Positions 27,203 through 35,898 of a DNA stretch of 64,000 nucleotides are shown here, piece after piece. The position numbers and the translations under genes are program-made. Within the stretch, counting starts at the first letter, position 1; the number at the start of each line of letters is the position of its first letter. The notes under the pieces were generated by a model, which saw only the letters and a list, made by a program, of their open reading frames with translations, searched no databases and was not told where the DNA came from. The DNA comes from Arthrobacter sp. B2a2-09. Its GTDB lineage: Bacteria > Actinomycetota > Actinomycetes > Actinomycetales > Micrococcaceae. The stretch lies in contig NZ_JAMXIC010000002.1 in assembly GCF_027587375.1 (NCBI RefSeq), positions 355,386-419,385 on the forward strand, written 5' to 3'.

Positions 27203-28251
27203 CCTCCGGGGAAGAACTCATAGCCGACACGGGCGTTGTCGCCGTGCTTGGCGCGGGATCCTGGGGTACGACGTTCGCAAAGGTCCTGGCGGATGCGGCA
27301 ATAGCCACTGGCGCGGAGCGCACCATCCGCATTTGGGGCCGGCGCGACGAAGTGGTTGCCCAGATCAACACCGAGCACCGGAACGCCCAGTACTTGAAGG
27401 ACATTGCGCTGCCCGATTCCATCACGGCCTCAACAGATGTGGCCGAGGTTCTTGCGGGCGCCGGAATCGTGATTCTGGCCGTGCCGGCGCAGTCGCTTCG
27501 GCTTCAACTACGCAAATGGAAACCACTCGTGGCCCCTGGCGCCGTGGTCGTTTCCCTCATGAAGGGCCTTGAACTCGGTACGGATTCCCGCATGAGCCAG
27601 GTCATTTCCGAGGAACTCGACATTCCGCAGGAACGGGTGGCCGTTGTTTCGGGACCCAACCTGGCAATGGAGATCGCGCGCCAGGAACCGACGGCTTCCG
27701 TGGTGGCATGCAGCGACGAAGCTACGGCTGCATCGTTCGCGCTCTACTGCACCGCACCATACTTCCGCCCGTACACGAGCAACGACGTGGTCGGCGTCGA
27801 AATCGGGGGAATCGTGAAAAACGTGATTGCCCTTGCCGTGGGTATCTGTGAAGGCAAGCAAATGGGCGACAACACCAAGGCGTCGGTGATCACGCGCGGC
27901 CTCGCGGAGACGTCGCGGCTGGCCCTTGCGTTGGGTGGCGAGGCGCGCACGATGGCAGGCCTTGCTGGACTGGGAGACCTCGTGGCTACCTGTTCTTCGC
28001 CCCTGTCCCGGAACCACACGGCGGGGCGGTTGCTCGGCGAAGGCTTGACCCTTGAACAGGTCACCGAGCGCATGACGCAGACGGCGGAAGGCATCAAATC
28101 CGGGTACGCTGTCTACGAACTAGCCGGAAAACTCGGTGTCGACATGCCGATCACCGCGGCCGTGGTAGCCGTCCTTGAAGGCAAACTATCCGTTGATGAA
28201 CTTGGGCCCAGACTCCTGGCCCGCTCCCTGAAGTCCGAAGGCGATTACTGA
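27199..28251 (+). CDS. gpsA: Glycerol-3-phosphate dehydrogenase [NAD(P)+]
   Basis: Makes sn-glycerol 3-phosphate from dihydroxyacetone phosphate for phospholipids. 350 aa; the Rossmann motif VLGAGSWGTTFAKVLAD is near residues 14-30, the catalytic lysine lies in GGIVKNVIALAVGICEG (about residue 205), and the NTKASVITRGLAE signature follows. GTG start overlaps the plsC stop by 4 bp. ddl begins 2 bp after the stop, so murA-plsC-gpsA-ddl is probably one transcript. Confidence 0.98.
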   Translation: MTSGEELIADTGVVAVLGAGSWGTTFAKVLADAAIATGAERTIRIWGRRDEVVAQINTEHRNAQYLKDIALPDSITASTDVAEVLAGAGIVILAVPAQSLRLQLRKWKPLVAPGAVVVSLMKGLELGTDSRMSQVISEELDIPQERVAVVSGPNLAMEIARQEPTASVVACSDEATAASFALYCTAPYFRPYTSNDVVGVEIGGIVKNVIALAVGICEGKQMGDNTKASVITRGLAETSRLALALGGEARTMAGLAGLGDLVATCSSPLSRNHTAGRLLGEGLTLEQVTERMTQTAEGIKSGYAVYELAGKLGVDMPITAAVVAVLEGKLSVDELGPRLLARSLKSEGDY

Positions 28252-28253
28252 CT

Positions 28254-29417
28254 GTGACCGAAGAATCCTTGACTGCTGGAACTGCCGAGTCCGCGAAGCC
28301 GGCCGAACATCGGCGGCCTCGCGTCGCCGTGCTCTTTGGTGGCCGGTCCAGCGAGCACGCGGTCAGCTGCGTGACGGCGGCCGGCGTCATGGGCGCTATC
28401 GACAAGGGCAAGTACGACGTCGTCCCCATCGGGATAGCCAAGTCGGGCCAGTGGGTGATCCCCTCCGCTGACATCAGCCAGTGGTCGCTGAGCGCCTCTG
28501 CCTTGCCTGAGGTTTCGCCTTCGGGGAAGACCGTAACCCTCGCTGAGGTGGGTGGAGCCCACCAATTGATCGTCACGGCCCCGAACACGGTGCCTGAGGA
28601 ACTGGGCTCCGTGGACGTTGTGTTTCCGCTCCTGCACGGCCCTTGGGGCGAAGACGGCACTGTCCAGGGTCTCTTGGAGCTTTCGGACACCCGCTACGTG
28701 GGAGCCGGAGTCCTGGCATCCGCCGTCGGCATGGACAAGCATTTCATGAAGGTCGTTTTCGAGGCCGCCGGGCTTGCGGTGGGACCGTATGTCGCCGTCA
28801 CTGACCGTGAATGGATCAACGATGCCGAAGCCGTGCGCAAGCGCGTGGACCGCCTAGGCTTTCCGGTCTTCGTGAAGCCCGCCCGCGCCGGTTCCTCGAT
28901 GGGAATTTCCAAAGTGGATTCGATGGATGATTTGGACGCCGCTATCGAAGAAGCTCGTCGGCATGACCTCAAGCTGGTGATCGAGGCAGGCATTGTCGGC
29001 CGCGAAATCGAGTGTGCCGTCCTTGAAGGACGTGGCACTGCGGCCCCGCGAACCTCCATGCCGGGGGAAATCGCCGTCGCTTCAGGCGACCACGAGTTCT
29101 ACGACTTCAACGCCAAATATGTGGAGGACGGCGCCGCAGCCCTTAGCTGCCCGGCCGATATTCCGGATGAGGCCATTGCCCGCGTCCGTGAGCTCGCTGC
29201 GGCGGCATTCGATGCTGTCGGGGCCGAAGGCCTCAGCCGCGTGGACTTTTTCTACACTCCGGACGGCGAACTCATCATCAACGAGATCAACACGATGCCC
29301 GGATTCACCCCGAAGAGCATGTATCCGCAAATGTGGGCGGCTTCCGGACTGGGCTACGCAGAGTTGATCGACGAGCTCATCTACCTGGCCCTCAACCGGA
29401 AAACCGGCTTGCGCTGA
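28254..29417 (+). CDS. ddl: D-alanine--D-alanine ligase
   Basis: ATP-grasp enzyme making the D-Ala-D-Ala dipeptide of peptidoglycan. 387 aa. The N-terminal VLFGGRSSEHAVS, the central FVKPARAGSSMGISKV ATP-grasp loop, EIECAVLEG, and the metal-binding FFYTPDGELIINEINTMPGFTPKSMYPQMW are all present. The long N-terminal half is typical of actinobacterial Ddl. The last codons (RKTGLR-stop) lie in the first unit of a 17-bp tandem repeat. Confidence 0.98.
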   Translation: MTEESLTAGTAESAKPAEHRRPRVAVLFGGRSSEHAVSCVTAAGVMGAIDKGKYDVVPIGIAKSGQWVIPSADISQWSLSASALPEVSPSGKTVTLAEVGGAHQLIVTAPNTVPEELGSVDVVFPLLHGPWGEDGTVQGLLELSDTRYVGAGVLASAVGMDKHFMKVVFEAAGLAVGPYVAVTDREWINDAEAVRKRVDRLGFPVFVKPARAGSSMGISKVDSMDDLDAAIEEARRHDLKLVIEAGIVGREIECAVLEGRGTAAPRTSMPGEIAVASGDHEFYDFNAKYVEDGAAALSCPADIPDEAIARVRELAAAAFDAVGAEGLSRVDFFYTPDGELIINEINTMPGFTPKSMYPQMWAASGLGYAELIDELIYLALNRKTGLR

Positions 29418-29467
29418 AAACCGGCTGGCGCTGATAGCCTGCCTGGGCTGAAAGCCGGCCCGGGCTG
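29400..29467. repeat. Four 17-bp tandem repeats over the ddl stop
   Basis: Units at 29400, 29417, 29434 and 29451, each near AAAACCGGCTTGCGCTG with increasing divergence (the third is the most different). The ddl TGA lies at the junction of units 1 and 2. The array fills the gap to the convergent lipoprotein gene. Confidence 0.88.
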
Positions 29468-29473
29468 TGTTCG

Positions 29474-29989
29474 CTACTTGCCAGGGGTGCTCGTGGGCAG
29501 GTTTTGCAACAGCTCAGGCTGACCGATGCACTTGCGTACGGCCTTGATTTTCGCTGCGGCGGGTGCCAGATCGGCAAGGACCGTGGCGGAACTGATCTTG
29601 TTCGGGTCCATGAGGATTTCGGTGGCTGGCTCGCGACCGTACGTGGTGAGGGTCCATACCGGGTCGCCTTCCTTGATGACCCAGTCGACGTCGTTGACGG
29701 TGACGCAGCGGTCCGTGGTGGGGCCGGGCACGTTGACGCCGCAACGCAAGATCAACACCGACGGGTCGCCCCATGCCGCCGTGGCCTGGCTGTTGGTCTT
29801 CCGCAGGGCGGCGTTGCCGATGGTGTCCGGGAGCGACACCATCATGGGCGCGCAGGCGGCATTGGGGGCATCAGCCGCGGGCTGGACGTCGACGACGGGA
29901 GAGCAGGCTGCAAGGGAAAGGACCGAAACCGCCGCGGCTGTCAATGAACAGAGGGCGCGAACGTACACAGCGGCTTTCGTTTGTTGCAT
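29474..29989 (-). CDS. DUF3515 family lipoprotein
   Basis: 171-aa probable secreted lipoprotein: N-terminal hydrophobic segment and lipobox LAAC (about residues 26-29). Mature domain with CAPMMVSLPDTIGNAALRKTNSQATAAWGDPSVLILRCGV, typical of DUF3515, and paired cysteines (CVTVNDVDW, KCIGQP). In actinobacteria DUF3515 genes commonly lie between ddl and thiL, as here. No biochemical function is known to me. Confidence 0.9.
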   Translation of the reverse strand: MQQTKAAVYVRALCSLTAAAVSVLSLAACSPVVDVQPAADAPNAACAPMMVSLPDTIGNAALRKTNSQATAAWGDPSVLILRCGVNVPGPTTDRCVTVNDVDWVIKEGDPVWTLTTYGREPATEILMDPNKISSATVLADLAPAAAKIKAVRKCIGQPELLQNLPTSTPGK

Positions 29990-30085
29990 TGATCAAGCCT
30001 ATCGCGGCTGCGGCAATCAGAGGATCGGGAAGCGGGGGCCACGGGACAGCCCTTTGTTGTCGGCGGTTCGCGATAGCGTAGAGCT

Positions 30086-31099
30086 GTGTCCATAGAACAA
30101 CAGACTGTCGGCGAGCTCTCCGAAGGCGAGCTCCTCGCGCGCATCTTTCCGCGCCTGCACCACAGCAGCAGCGTGCTGCTCGGGCCAGGGGACGACGCCG
30201 CCGTCGTAGCCGCCCCGGATGGCCGGACCCTCATTTCCATTGACACCCAGACCCAGGATCAGGACTTTCGCCTGGAATGGAACAACGGATACCGGACTAC
30301 GGGGTATGACGTCGGTTGGAAATCGGCGGCCCAGAATCTCAGCGACATCAACGCGATGGGTGGCACCGCGGTGTCCCTCGTCGTCAGCTTGACCATGCCG
30401 CCTGGTACTCCGGTGCAGTGGGTTGAGGACTTCGCGGATGGCCTGACGGCCGGCATCGTCGGCTTGGGGGCTGTAGATTGTTCAGTTGCCGGGGGAGACC
30501 TGGGCCGTGGCCGCGAAATCGCGGTGACCGTCGCCGTCGTCGGGACAATGCACGGCCTCCCTGCTGTCTTGCGCTCCGGGGCACGTCCCGGAGACACCTT
30601 GGCCCTTGCCGGAACTGTTGGCCGAGCCGCAGCCGGCCTGGCCCTGCTTGAAAGCACGATCCCCGTAGGCACGCTGAAGCCTGCCCAGCGCGGACTCATG
30701 GACAGCCAGTGCCGGCCGCTGCCGCCCCTTGCCGCCGGACCGCAGGGTGCCAAGGCTGGGGCAACGGCCATGATGGATGTCTCCGATGGGCTTTTGCGCG
30801 ACGGCGCCCGCCTCGCCGAAGCCAGCGGCGTCGTACTCGACCTCGACCCCATCGCGCTCAAGGCCCTCGCCACTCCCTTGGAAGCTGCCTCGGCTCCTCT
30901 TGGCCGCGATCCCATGGACTGGATCCTGGGGGGTGGAGAAGACCATGGCCTGTTGGCGACATTTCCAGCAAATGTTCAGCTACCTTCCGGCTTCACTGCG
31001 ATAGGCTCGATCCAGGCCGTTGCCGAAGGACAGCACAGCGGCGTCCGGATAGCGGGAATGCCCGCTGACACCGTGGGATGGGATCACTTTGCAGACTAA
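30086..31099 (+). CDS. thiL: Thiamine-monophosphate kinase
   Basis: Last step of thiamine diphosphate synthesis: ATP-dependent phosphorylation of thiamine phosphate. 337 aa of the AIR-synthase/PurM fold; GPGDDAAVVAAPDG near residue 35, GYDVGWKSAAQNLSDINAMGGTAVSLVVSL, and MMDVSDGLLRDGARLAEASGV. GTG start. Its stop overlaps the next gene's TTG start. Together with thiC at 54 kb the window holds two thiamine genes. Confidence 0.97.
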   Translation: MSIEQQTVGELSEGELLARIFPRLHHSSSVLLGPGDDAAVVAAPDGRTLISIDTQTQDQDFRLEWNNGYRTTGYDVGWKSAAQNLSDINAMGGTAVSLVVSLTMPPGTPVQWVEDFADGLTAGIVGLGAVDCSVAGGDLGRGREIAVTVAVVGTMHGLPAVLRSGARPGDTLALAGTVGRAAAGLALLESTIPVGTLKPAQRGLMDSQCRPLPPLAAGPQGAKAGATAMMDVSDGLLRDGARLAEASGVVLDLDPIALKALATPLEAASAPLGRDPMDWILGGGEDHGLLATFPANVQLPSGFTAIGSIQAVAEGQHSGVRIAGMPADTVGWDHFAD

Positions 31100-32177
31100 G
31101 ATTGCCGCCAATACGCACGCCATGAAGCGGTGGCTGGGCAAAGCGGAGACGACGCTCGGGAACCACAGCGACCGCCTCAACGCCATCAACATCTTCCCGG
31201 TGGCAGATGGCGACACCGGCACCAACCTCTACCTCACTGTCCGCTCCGCTGCGGCGGCATTCGCTGGCGGTTCCACCGCAGATGAACCGGTGAACGACGT
31301 CGGTGCCGTTCTGGCCGCGGCAGGTCAGGCTGCCATGGAGCAGGCCCGGGGTAACTCCGGAACACTCTTTGCCGTCTTTTTGTGCGCACTAGCTGAACCG
31401 CTGGCCGGGCACACGCGCCTTAGTGCGCCCCTGCTTGCCACCGCCCTGAACCGGGCCCAGATCCGGGCATGGTCGGCCTTGAGCGAGCCGGTACCGGGCA
31501 CCATGCTCTCTGTTCTCGAAGCTGCCGCCAGGGCAGCGGGCGAATGCGATACTGCGCACAACGGCGACGACAGCAACCAAGCGCTGGGCCTGGCCCTTGA
31601 TGCCGCCGTCAATGCCGCGCTGGATGCAGTGGTGCAAACCGAGGACCAACTTGCCCCGTTACACGCCGCCCATGTTGTGGACGCGGGCGGGGTTGGAATG
31701 TTGTTGATCCTGGACTGCCTGCGTTCGGCTGTGCTCGGCGAAGAACTCCAGGATGAGCTCTTGGACGGGCTGCACGGCTATGACCTGCAGGATCCGCACA
31801 TCCACGCCGGAATGCCTGACGACGACGGCGTCGAGGTCATGTGCACCATCAGCCTTTCACCGCTGGCCGCCGCCACGCTCCGTCAGCGGTTGGACGAACT
31901 CGGCGACTCCGTCATCATGAGCCAGGTGGGCAGCGCGATCCAGGCGGGCAGTGCGAGCCAAGTGGGCAGCCGGAATGACGCCGGGGACGACGACGATGAC
32001 GACGAGGACGCCGCAGAAGCCAGCTACCGCTGGCGCGTGCATGTCCATGTTCCGGAAGCCGAACCCGCCGTGGCTGTCATCCGCTCACTCGGCGACCCCA
32101 CCGACATCTCCGTCAGCCAGCTGTCGATGCCGCGCGACCCAGGCCTTCCGGCAGGCCAGCACGGGCATGAATACTGA
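31089..32177 (+). CDS. DAK2 domain protein (FakA-like, short)
   Basis: 362 aa. N-terminal DAK2/DhaL-like kinase domain with RLNAINIFPVADGDTGTNLYLT (metal-binding Asp residues) and QARGNSGTLFAVFL; then VDAGGVGMLLILDCL and a middle domain of the FakA type. It is shorter than FakA (about 550 aa), lacking the last domain, and carries an acidic run (GDDDDDDEDA) near residue 300. The family phosphorylates fatty acids together with FakB; that role is not shown here. TTG at 31089 behind GGGATGGGA; an ATG at 31122 is possible. It sits between thiL and recG as in related genomes. Confidence 0.85.
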   Translation: MQTKIAANTHAMKRWLGKAETTLGNHSDRLNAINIFPVADGDTGTNLYLTVRSAAAAFAGGSTADEPVNDVGAVLAAAGQAAMEQARGNSGTLFAVFLCALAEPLAGHTRLSAPLLATALNRAQIRAWSALSEPVPGTMLSVLEAAARAAGECDTAHNGDDSNQALGLALDAAVNAALDAVVQTEDQLAPLHAAHVVDAGGVGMLLILDCLRSAVLGEELQDELLDGLHGYDLQDPHIHAGMPDDDGVEVMCTISLSPLAAATLRQRLDELGDSVIMSQVGSAIQAGSASQVGSRNDAGDDDDDDEDAAEASYRWRVHVHVPEAEPAVAVIRSLGDPTDISVSQLSMPRDPGLPAGQHGHEY

Positions 32178-34446
32178 GCTTCAGCTTCCCCTCGAGCGCA
32201 GGATCGGCAAACGCTCCGCCTCCGTTATCGAGAAGCACCTTGGCCTGGACACTGTGGGGGAGCTGCTGAACTACTTTCCCCGCCGTTACCTGAGCCGCGG
32301 GGAGCTGACGCCCATCAGTAAACTGCCGTTGGATGAAGAGGCCACCCTCATCGCCAGGGTGCTGTCCAACTCCACCCGGCAAATGCGTGCAAGGCGCGGA
32401 TCGTTGACCGACGTCGTGGTCACGGACGAGGCCAGCGGTGAACAGATTCCCGGAACCTTGAAGATCAGTTTCTTCAACGGCTTCCGTGCCCGCAGTGAGC
32501 TTCAGCCGGGGCGCCGAGTGATGTTCTCCGGCAAGGTCAGCCGCTACGGCGGATCCCTGGGCATGACCAATCCGGACTTCATGCTGCTTGACGAGGACCC
32601 GGAACTGGCCGGTTCCGTCGATCCGGAAAAACTGGCAGCCATGCCCATCCCCGTGTACCCGGCCACCGCGAAGCTCACCAGTTGGTCCATCCACAAGGTC
32701 ATCACCACGTTGCTGGACACCATCGATGTGGACAGCATCGAGGATCCGCTACCTTCCGAAATCGCGTCCCGGGAGAAATTCCTGGGGGTAGGGGAGGCGT
32801 ACCGGCTGATCCATTCGCCGGAAACGGCGGCCGACTGGCAGCGTGCCCGTGACCGGTTCCGCTACCAGGAAGCCCTGGTTCTACAGACTGCGCTGGCGCG
32901 GCGCCGGGCCCAGTTGGCTGCCGAAGAGGCCACCGCGCGCCGGCCCCTGCCCGAAGGGTTCCTTGCTTCCTTTGACCGGCAGCTGCCGTTCACGCTGACT
33001 GCCGGCCAGGCCGCCGTCGGAAAGACGCTTTCCCACGAGCTGGCACAGGACTCGCCGATGAACCGCCTGCTGCAGGGCGAGGTTGGTTCCGGAAAGACGA
33101 TCGTGGCCTTGCGGGCCATGCTGCAAGTGGTGGATGCCGGCGGACAGGCGGCACTTCTTGCACCCACGGAGGTCCTCGCGGCACAGCATTTCGATTCCAT
33201 CCGGAGGACCCTGGGCCCGCTGGCCCGCGACGGTTTGTTCGGAGGTGCCGGGATGCTGGGCGGAGCCGGATTGTTGGACGGCGACCCTGGAAGTGGCCCC
33301 GTGTCCGTCCAGCTCGCCCTGCTGACAGGCTCCATGCCGACGGCTGCCCGCAAGCAAGCGATGCTGGACGCGGCCTCGGGCAACGCCGGCATTGTGATCG
33401 GCACCCACGCCCTGCTGAGTGACAAAACCTCGTTCCAGGACCTGGGGCTGATCGTGGTGGATGAACAGCACCGCTTCGGGGTGGAACAGCGCGACGCCCT
33501 ACGTGCCAAGGCCAACAGGCCGCCGCACCTCTTGGTGATGACCGCCACTCCGATTCCGCGCACCGTTGCCATGACCGTCTTCGGCGACCTCGAAACGTCC
33601 GTGCTGGACGAACTCCCCGCAGGCCGGGCGCCCATCTCCACCCACGTCGTAGGGCTCGCCGAAAACCCGGGCTGGGCGGCCAGGATCTGGAAACGCTCGC
33701 GGGAAGAGATCGACGCCGGCCACCAGGTGTACGTCGTGTGTCCCAAGATCGGAGAAGACGACGACGGCGACTTCAGCCCGGGCGAAGCGGAACCAAGCGA
33801 CGCCGAACTTTCGGAAGAGGGCCCCGCGCGCGAGCTCGCTTCGGTAACCGCCGTCGTCGAAACCCTCAGTCAGGAGCCCGCCCTGAGGGGCGTCCGGGTG
33901 GAGCCCCTTCACGGTCGGCAGGATCCGGTACTCAAGTCCGAAACCATGGCCTCGTTCACTGCCAACCAGACCCAGTTGCTGGTATCCACCACGGTCATCG
34001 AGGTGGGGGTGGACGTCCATAACGCCACGCTGATGGTGATCCTTGATGCTGACCGCTTCGGAATTTCGCAACTCCACCAGCTGCGCGGGAGGGTGGGCCG
34101 CGGCGGTCTTCCAGGCACGTGCCTGCTGGTCACGACGCTCGAGCCGGGTCATCCAAGCCGCAGGCGCCTTGACGCCGTTGCTTCCACTACTGACGGCTTC
34201 GAGCTTTCCCAAGAAGACCTCAAGCTGCGCCGTGAAGGGGACATCCTGGGCGCCTCGCAATCCGGTGGGCGCTCCACCCTTAAGCTGTTGCGGGTCCTGG
34301 AGCATGAGGACGTGATCGCCCGTGCCCGCACCGATGCCCAGTGGCTCGTGGCGGACGACCCCCTGCTGCAGGGCCAACAGGCCCTGGCCGCGGCAATTGA
34401 CGAATATCTGAACCCCGAAAAGGAGGCGTTCCTTGAACGCGGCTAA
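32167..34446 (+). CDS. recG: ATP-dependent DNA helicase RecG
   Basis: Remodels stalled replication forks and Holliday junctions. 759 aa from the ATG at 32167, which overlaps the DAK2 gene stop; the upstream open frame is out-of-frame shadow. N-terminal wedge/OB domain, Walker A LLQGEVGSGKT near residue 305, DEQHRFG box II near residue 432, MTATPIPRT, and C-terminal QLRGRVGRGGLPG and GDILGASQSGG. Two unusual low-complexity inserts are seen: FGGAGMLGGAGLLDGDPGSGP (about residue 358) and an acidic stretch EDDDGDFSPGEAEPSDAELSEE (about 535). Confidence 0.96.
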   Translation: MNTELQLPLERRIGKRSASVIEKHLGLDTVGELLNYFPRRYLSRGELTPISKLPLDEEATLIARVLSNSTRQMRARRGSLTDVVVTDEASGEQIPGTLKISFFNGFRARSELQPGRRVMFSGKVSRYGGSLGMTNPDFMLLDEDPELAGSVDPEKLAAMPIPVYPATAKLTSWSIHKVITTLLDTIDVDSIEDPLPSEIASREKFLGVGEAYRLIHSPETAADWQRARDRFRYQEALVLQTALARRRAQLAAEEATARRPLPEGFLASFDRQLPFTLTAGQAAVGKTLSHELAQDSPMNRLLQGEVGSGKTIVALRAMLQVVDAGGQAALLAPTEVLAAQHFDSIRRTLGPLARDGLFGGAGMLGGAGLLDGDPGSGPVSVQLALLTGSMPTAARKQAMLDAASGNAGIVIGTHALLSDKTSFQDLGLIVVDEQHRFGVEQRDALRAKANRPPHLLVMTATPIPRTVAMTVFGDLETSVLDELPAGRAPISTHVVGLAENPGWAARIWKRSREEIDAGHQVYVVCPKIGEDDDGDFSPGEAEPSDAELSEEGPARELASVTAVVETLSQEPALRGVRVEPLHGRQDPVLKSETMASFTANQTQLLVSTTVIEVGVDVHNATLMVILDADRFGISQLHQLRGRVGRGGLPGTCLLVTTLEPGHPSRRRLDAVASTTDGFELSQEDLKLRREGDILGASQSGGRSTLKLLRVLEHEDVIARARTDAQWLVADDPLLQGQQALAAAIDEYLNPEKEAFLERG

Positions 34447-34497
34447 GGAATCCACGCCTGAAGGCACGCCTGTGTGCGCCGCCCCGGGAGTTGGCCG

Positions 34498-35064
34498 GTG
34501 AGCCGGATCATTGCCGGCGTGGTCGGCGGCAATCCGCTGGTCAGCGTCCCGGGAAACGCCACCAGGCCCACGACGGACCGCGTCAAGGAGGCCTTGTTCT
34601 CGCGGCTCGAGGCCCTCGACGCCATCGACGATGCCCGGGTTTTGGATCTTTATGCGGGTTCGGGTTCGCTCGGCATCGAAAGTGCCAGCCGGGGCGCACG
34701 CTCGGCCGAACTCGTGGAATTCGATGCACGTGCATCCGAGGTCTGCCAGCGAAACGCAGACATGGCCAACCAGGTGCTGGGACGCAGGATCGCCTCCGTC
34801 CATCGTTCCAAAGTGGAGTCCTTCCTGGAACGCGCGGCGGATGACGTTCTCTGGGACCTGGTGTTCCTGGATCCGCCGTACCCTTTGGATGAGCCTTCCC
34901 TCAAGGCTGTCCTCGCCAAGCTTGCCTTCCACCTGGATGAAGGCGCCGTGGTTGTCGTCGAGCGTTCCTCACGGTCCCCTGAACCGGACTGGCCGGACAC
35001 CCTCGAACGGTTTGCCGACAAGAAGTACGGCGAAACCAAGCTCTGGTTCGCCGAACCCGTGTAG
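34498..35064 (+). CDS. rsmD: 16S rRNA (guanine(966)-N(2))-methyltransferase
   Basis: SAM-dependent methyltransferase acting on 16S rRNA in the 30S assembly pathway. 188 aa from the GTG at 34498 (MSRIIAGVVGG) behind CCGGGAG. SAM motif VLDLYAGSGSLGIESASRGA near residue 50 and catalytic FLDPPYPLDE near residue 125. It overlaps no gene and lies 51 bp after recG; coaD, its usual partner, lies beyond two opposite-strand genes. Confidence 0.95.
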   Translation: MSRIIAGVVGGNPLVSVPGNATRPTTDRVKEALFSRLEALDAIDDARVLDLYAGSGSLGIESASRGARSAELVEFDARASEVCQRNADMANQVLGRRIASVHRSKVESFLERAADDVLWDLVFLDPPYPLDEPSLKAVLAKLAFHLDEGAVVVVERSSRSPEPDWPDTLERFADKKYGETKLWFAEPV

Positions 35065-35107
35065 AACGGCCCCAGCCGGAGATGCGGCGCTAGCTCGAAA
35101 GGCGGCG

Positions 35108-35896
35108 CTAGCCCGAGATCCGGTCCAGCTCCACTCCGCTCAGTACGGCCGCCGGATGCGGCCCCCGGGCCAGGAGTTCCGCTGTCCAGTCCGCTGGCCA
35201 CGGCCAGCGGGTCCCCACGAGGATGATGTTGCCGGGGTAGCGGCCGGCGAACATGCCGCTCTCGGCGAAGGCGGCGACGTCGGGCATCGCCCGGCGCATC
35301 GCGGAGACCTGGCTGCGCACCAGGGTCAGGGCCGCTTCGTCTCCGACATTGACGATGAGCACCCCATCGGACCTGAGTCGCGCCGCGGCTTCTTCATAGA
35401 ACTCCTGGCAGGCAATATGTGCCGGAGCCTCGGGACCGGAGAAGATGTCCAGGATCACGACGTCGAACTCGAGTTCCGCGGGCAGCTCGGCGAGGGTTTC
35501 GCGTGCGTCGCCGATATGCGTTTCCAAGCGGGTGCCGTCCGGCATGGGCAACTTCTGCAGCACGAAGTCGAGCAATTCACGCTCGAGCTCGACGGCGTAC
35601 TGTTCCGAGCCGGGCCTCGTCGCCTCGATGTATCGGGCCAGGGTCAACGCCCCCGCGCCGAGATGAAGGGCTGTGATGGCTTTCCCGCTTGGCGCGAGCA
35701 GATCCACCACATGGCCGATCCGGCGCAGGTATTCGTAGAAGATTTCCGCGGGTTCCGCGAGATTGACGTGTGATTGCTCGGCGTCGCCGATGCGCAGGAT
35801 GTAGGCACAGTCAATCAGCGCGTCGGCTTCGATCGCGGCATGTTGGCCGGTGGTCCGCAGGAAACGCCGTCCCTCGTGATTTTGACCGGTAGGCAC
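35108..35896 (-). CDS. Spermidine synthase-like SAM-fold protein
   Basis: 262 aa from a GTG at 35896, 2 bp after the aminotransferase stop. Rossmann-type fold with ALHLGAGALTLARYIEATRPGS, YAVELERELLDFV, VVILDIFSGPEAPAHI and ECQEFYEEAAARLRSDGVLIVNVGD-like blocks. This matches the short polyamine-aminopropyltransferase-like group rather than true spermidine synthases: the hallmark GGGxG and catalytic DxxDP segments are replaced (LGAGAL, LDIFSG). Likely a SAM-binding protein of unknown activity. An upstream frame to 36016 overlaps the aminotransferase and is rejected. Confidence 0.75.
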   Translation of the reverse strand: MPTGQNHEGRRFLRTTGQHAAIEADALIDCAYILRIGDAEQSHVNLAEPAEIFYEYLRRIGHVVDLLAPSGKAITALHLGAGALTLARYIEATRPGSEQYAVELERELLDFVLQKLPMPDGTRLETHIGDARETLAELPAELEFDVVILDIFSGPEAPAHIACQEFYEEAAARLRSDGVLIVNVGDEAALTLVRSQVSAMRRAMPDVAAFAESGMFAGRYPGNIILVGTRWPWPADWTAELLARGPHPAAVLSGVELDRISG

Positions 35897-35898
35897 AG

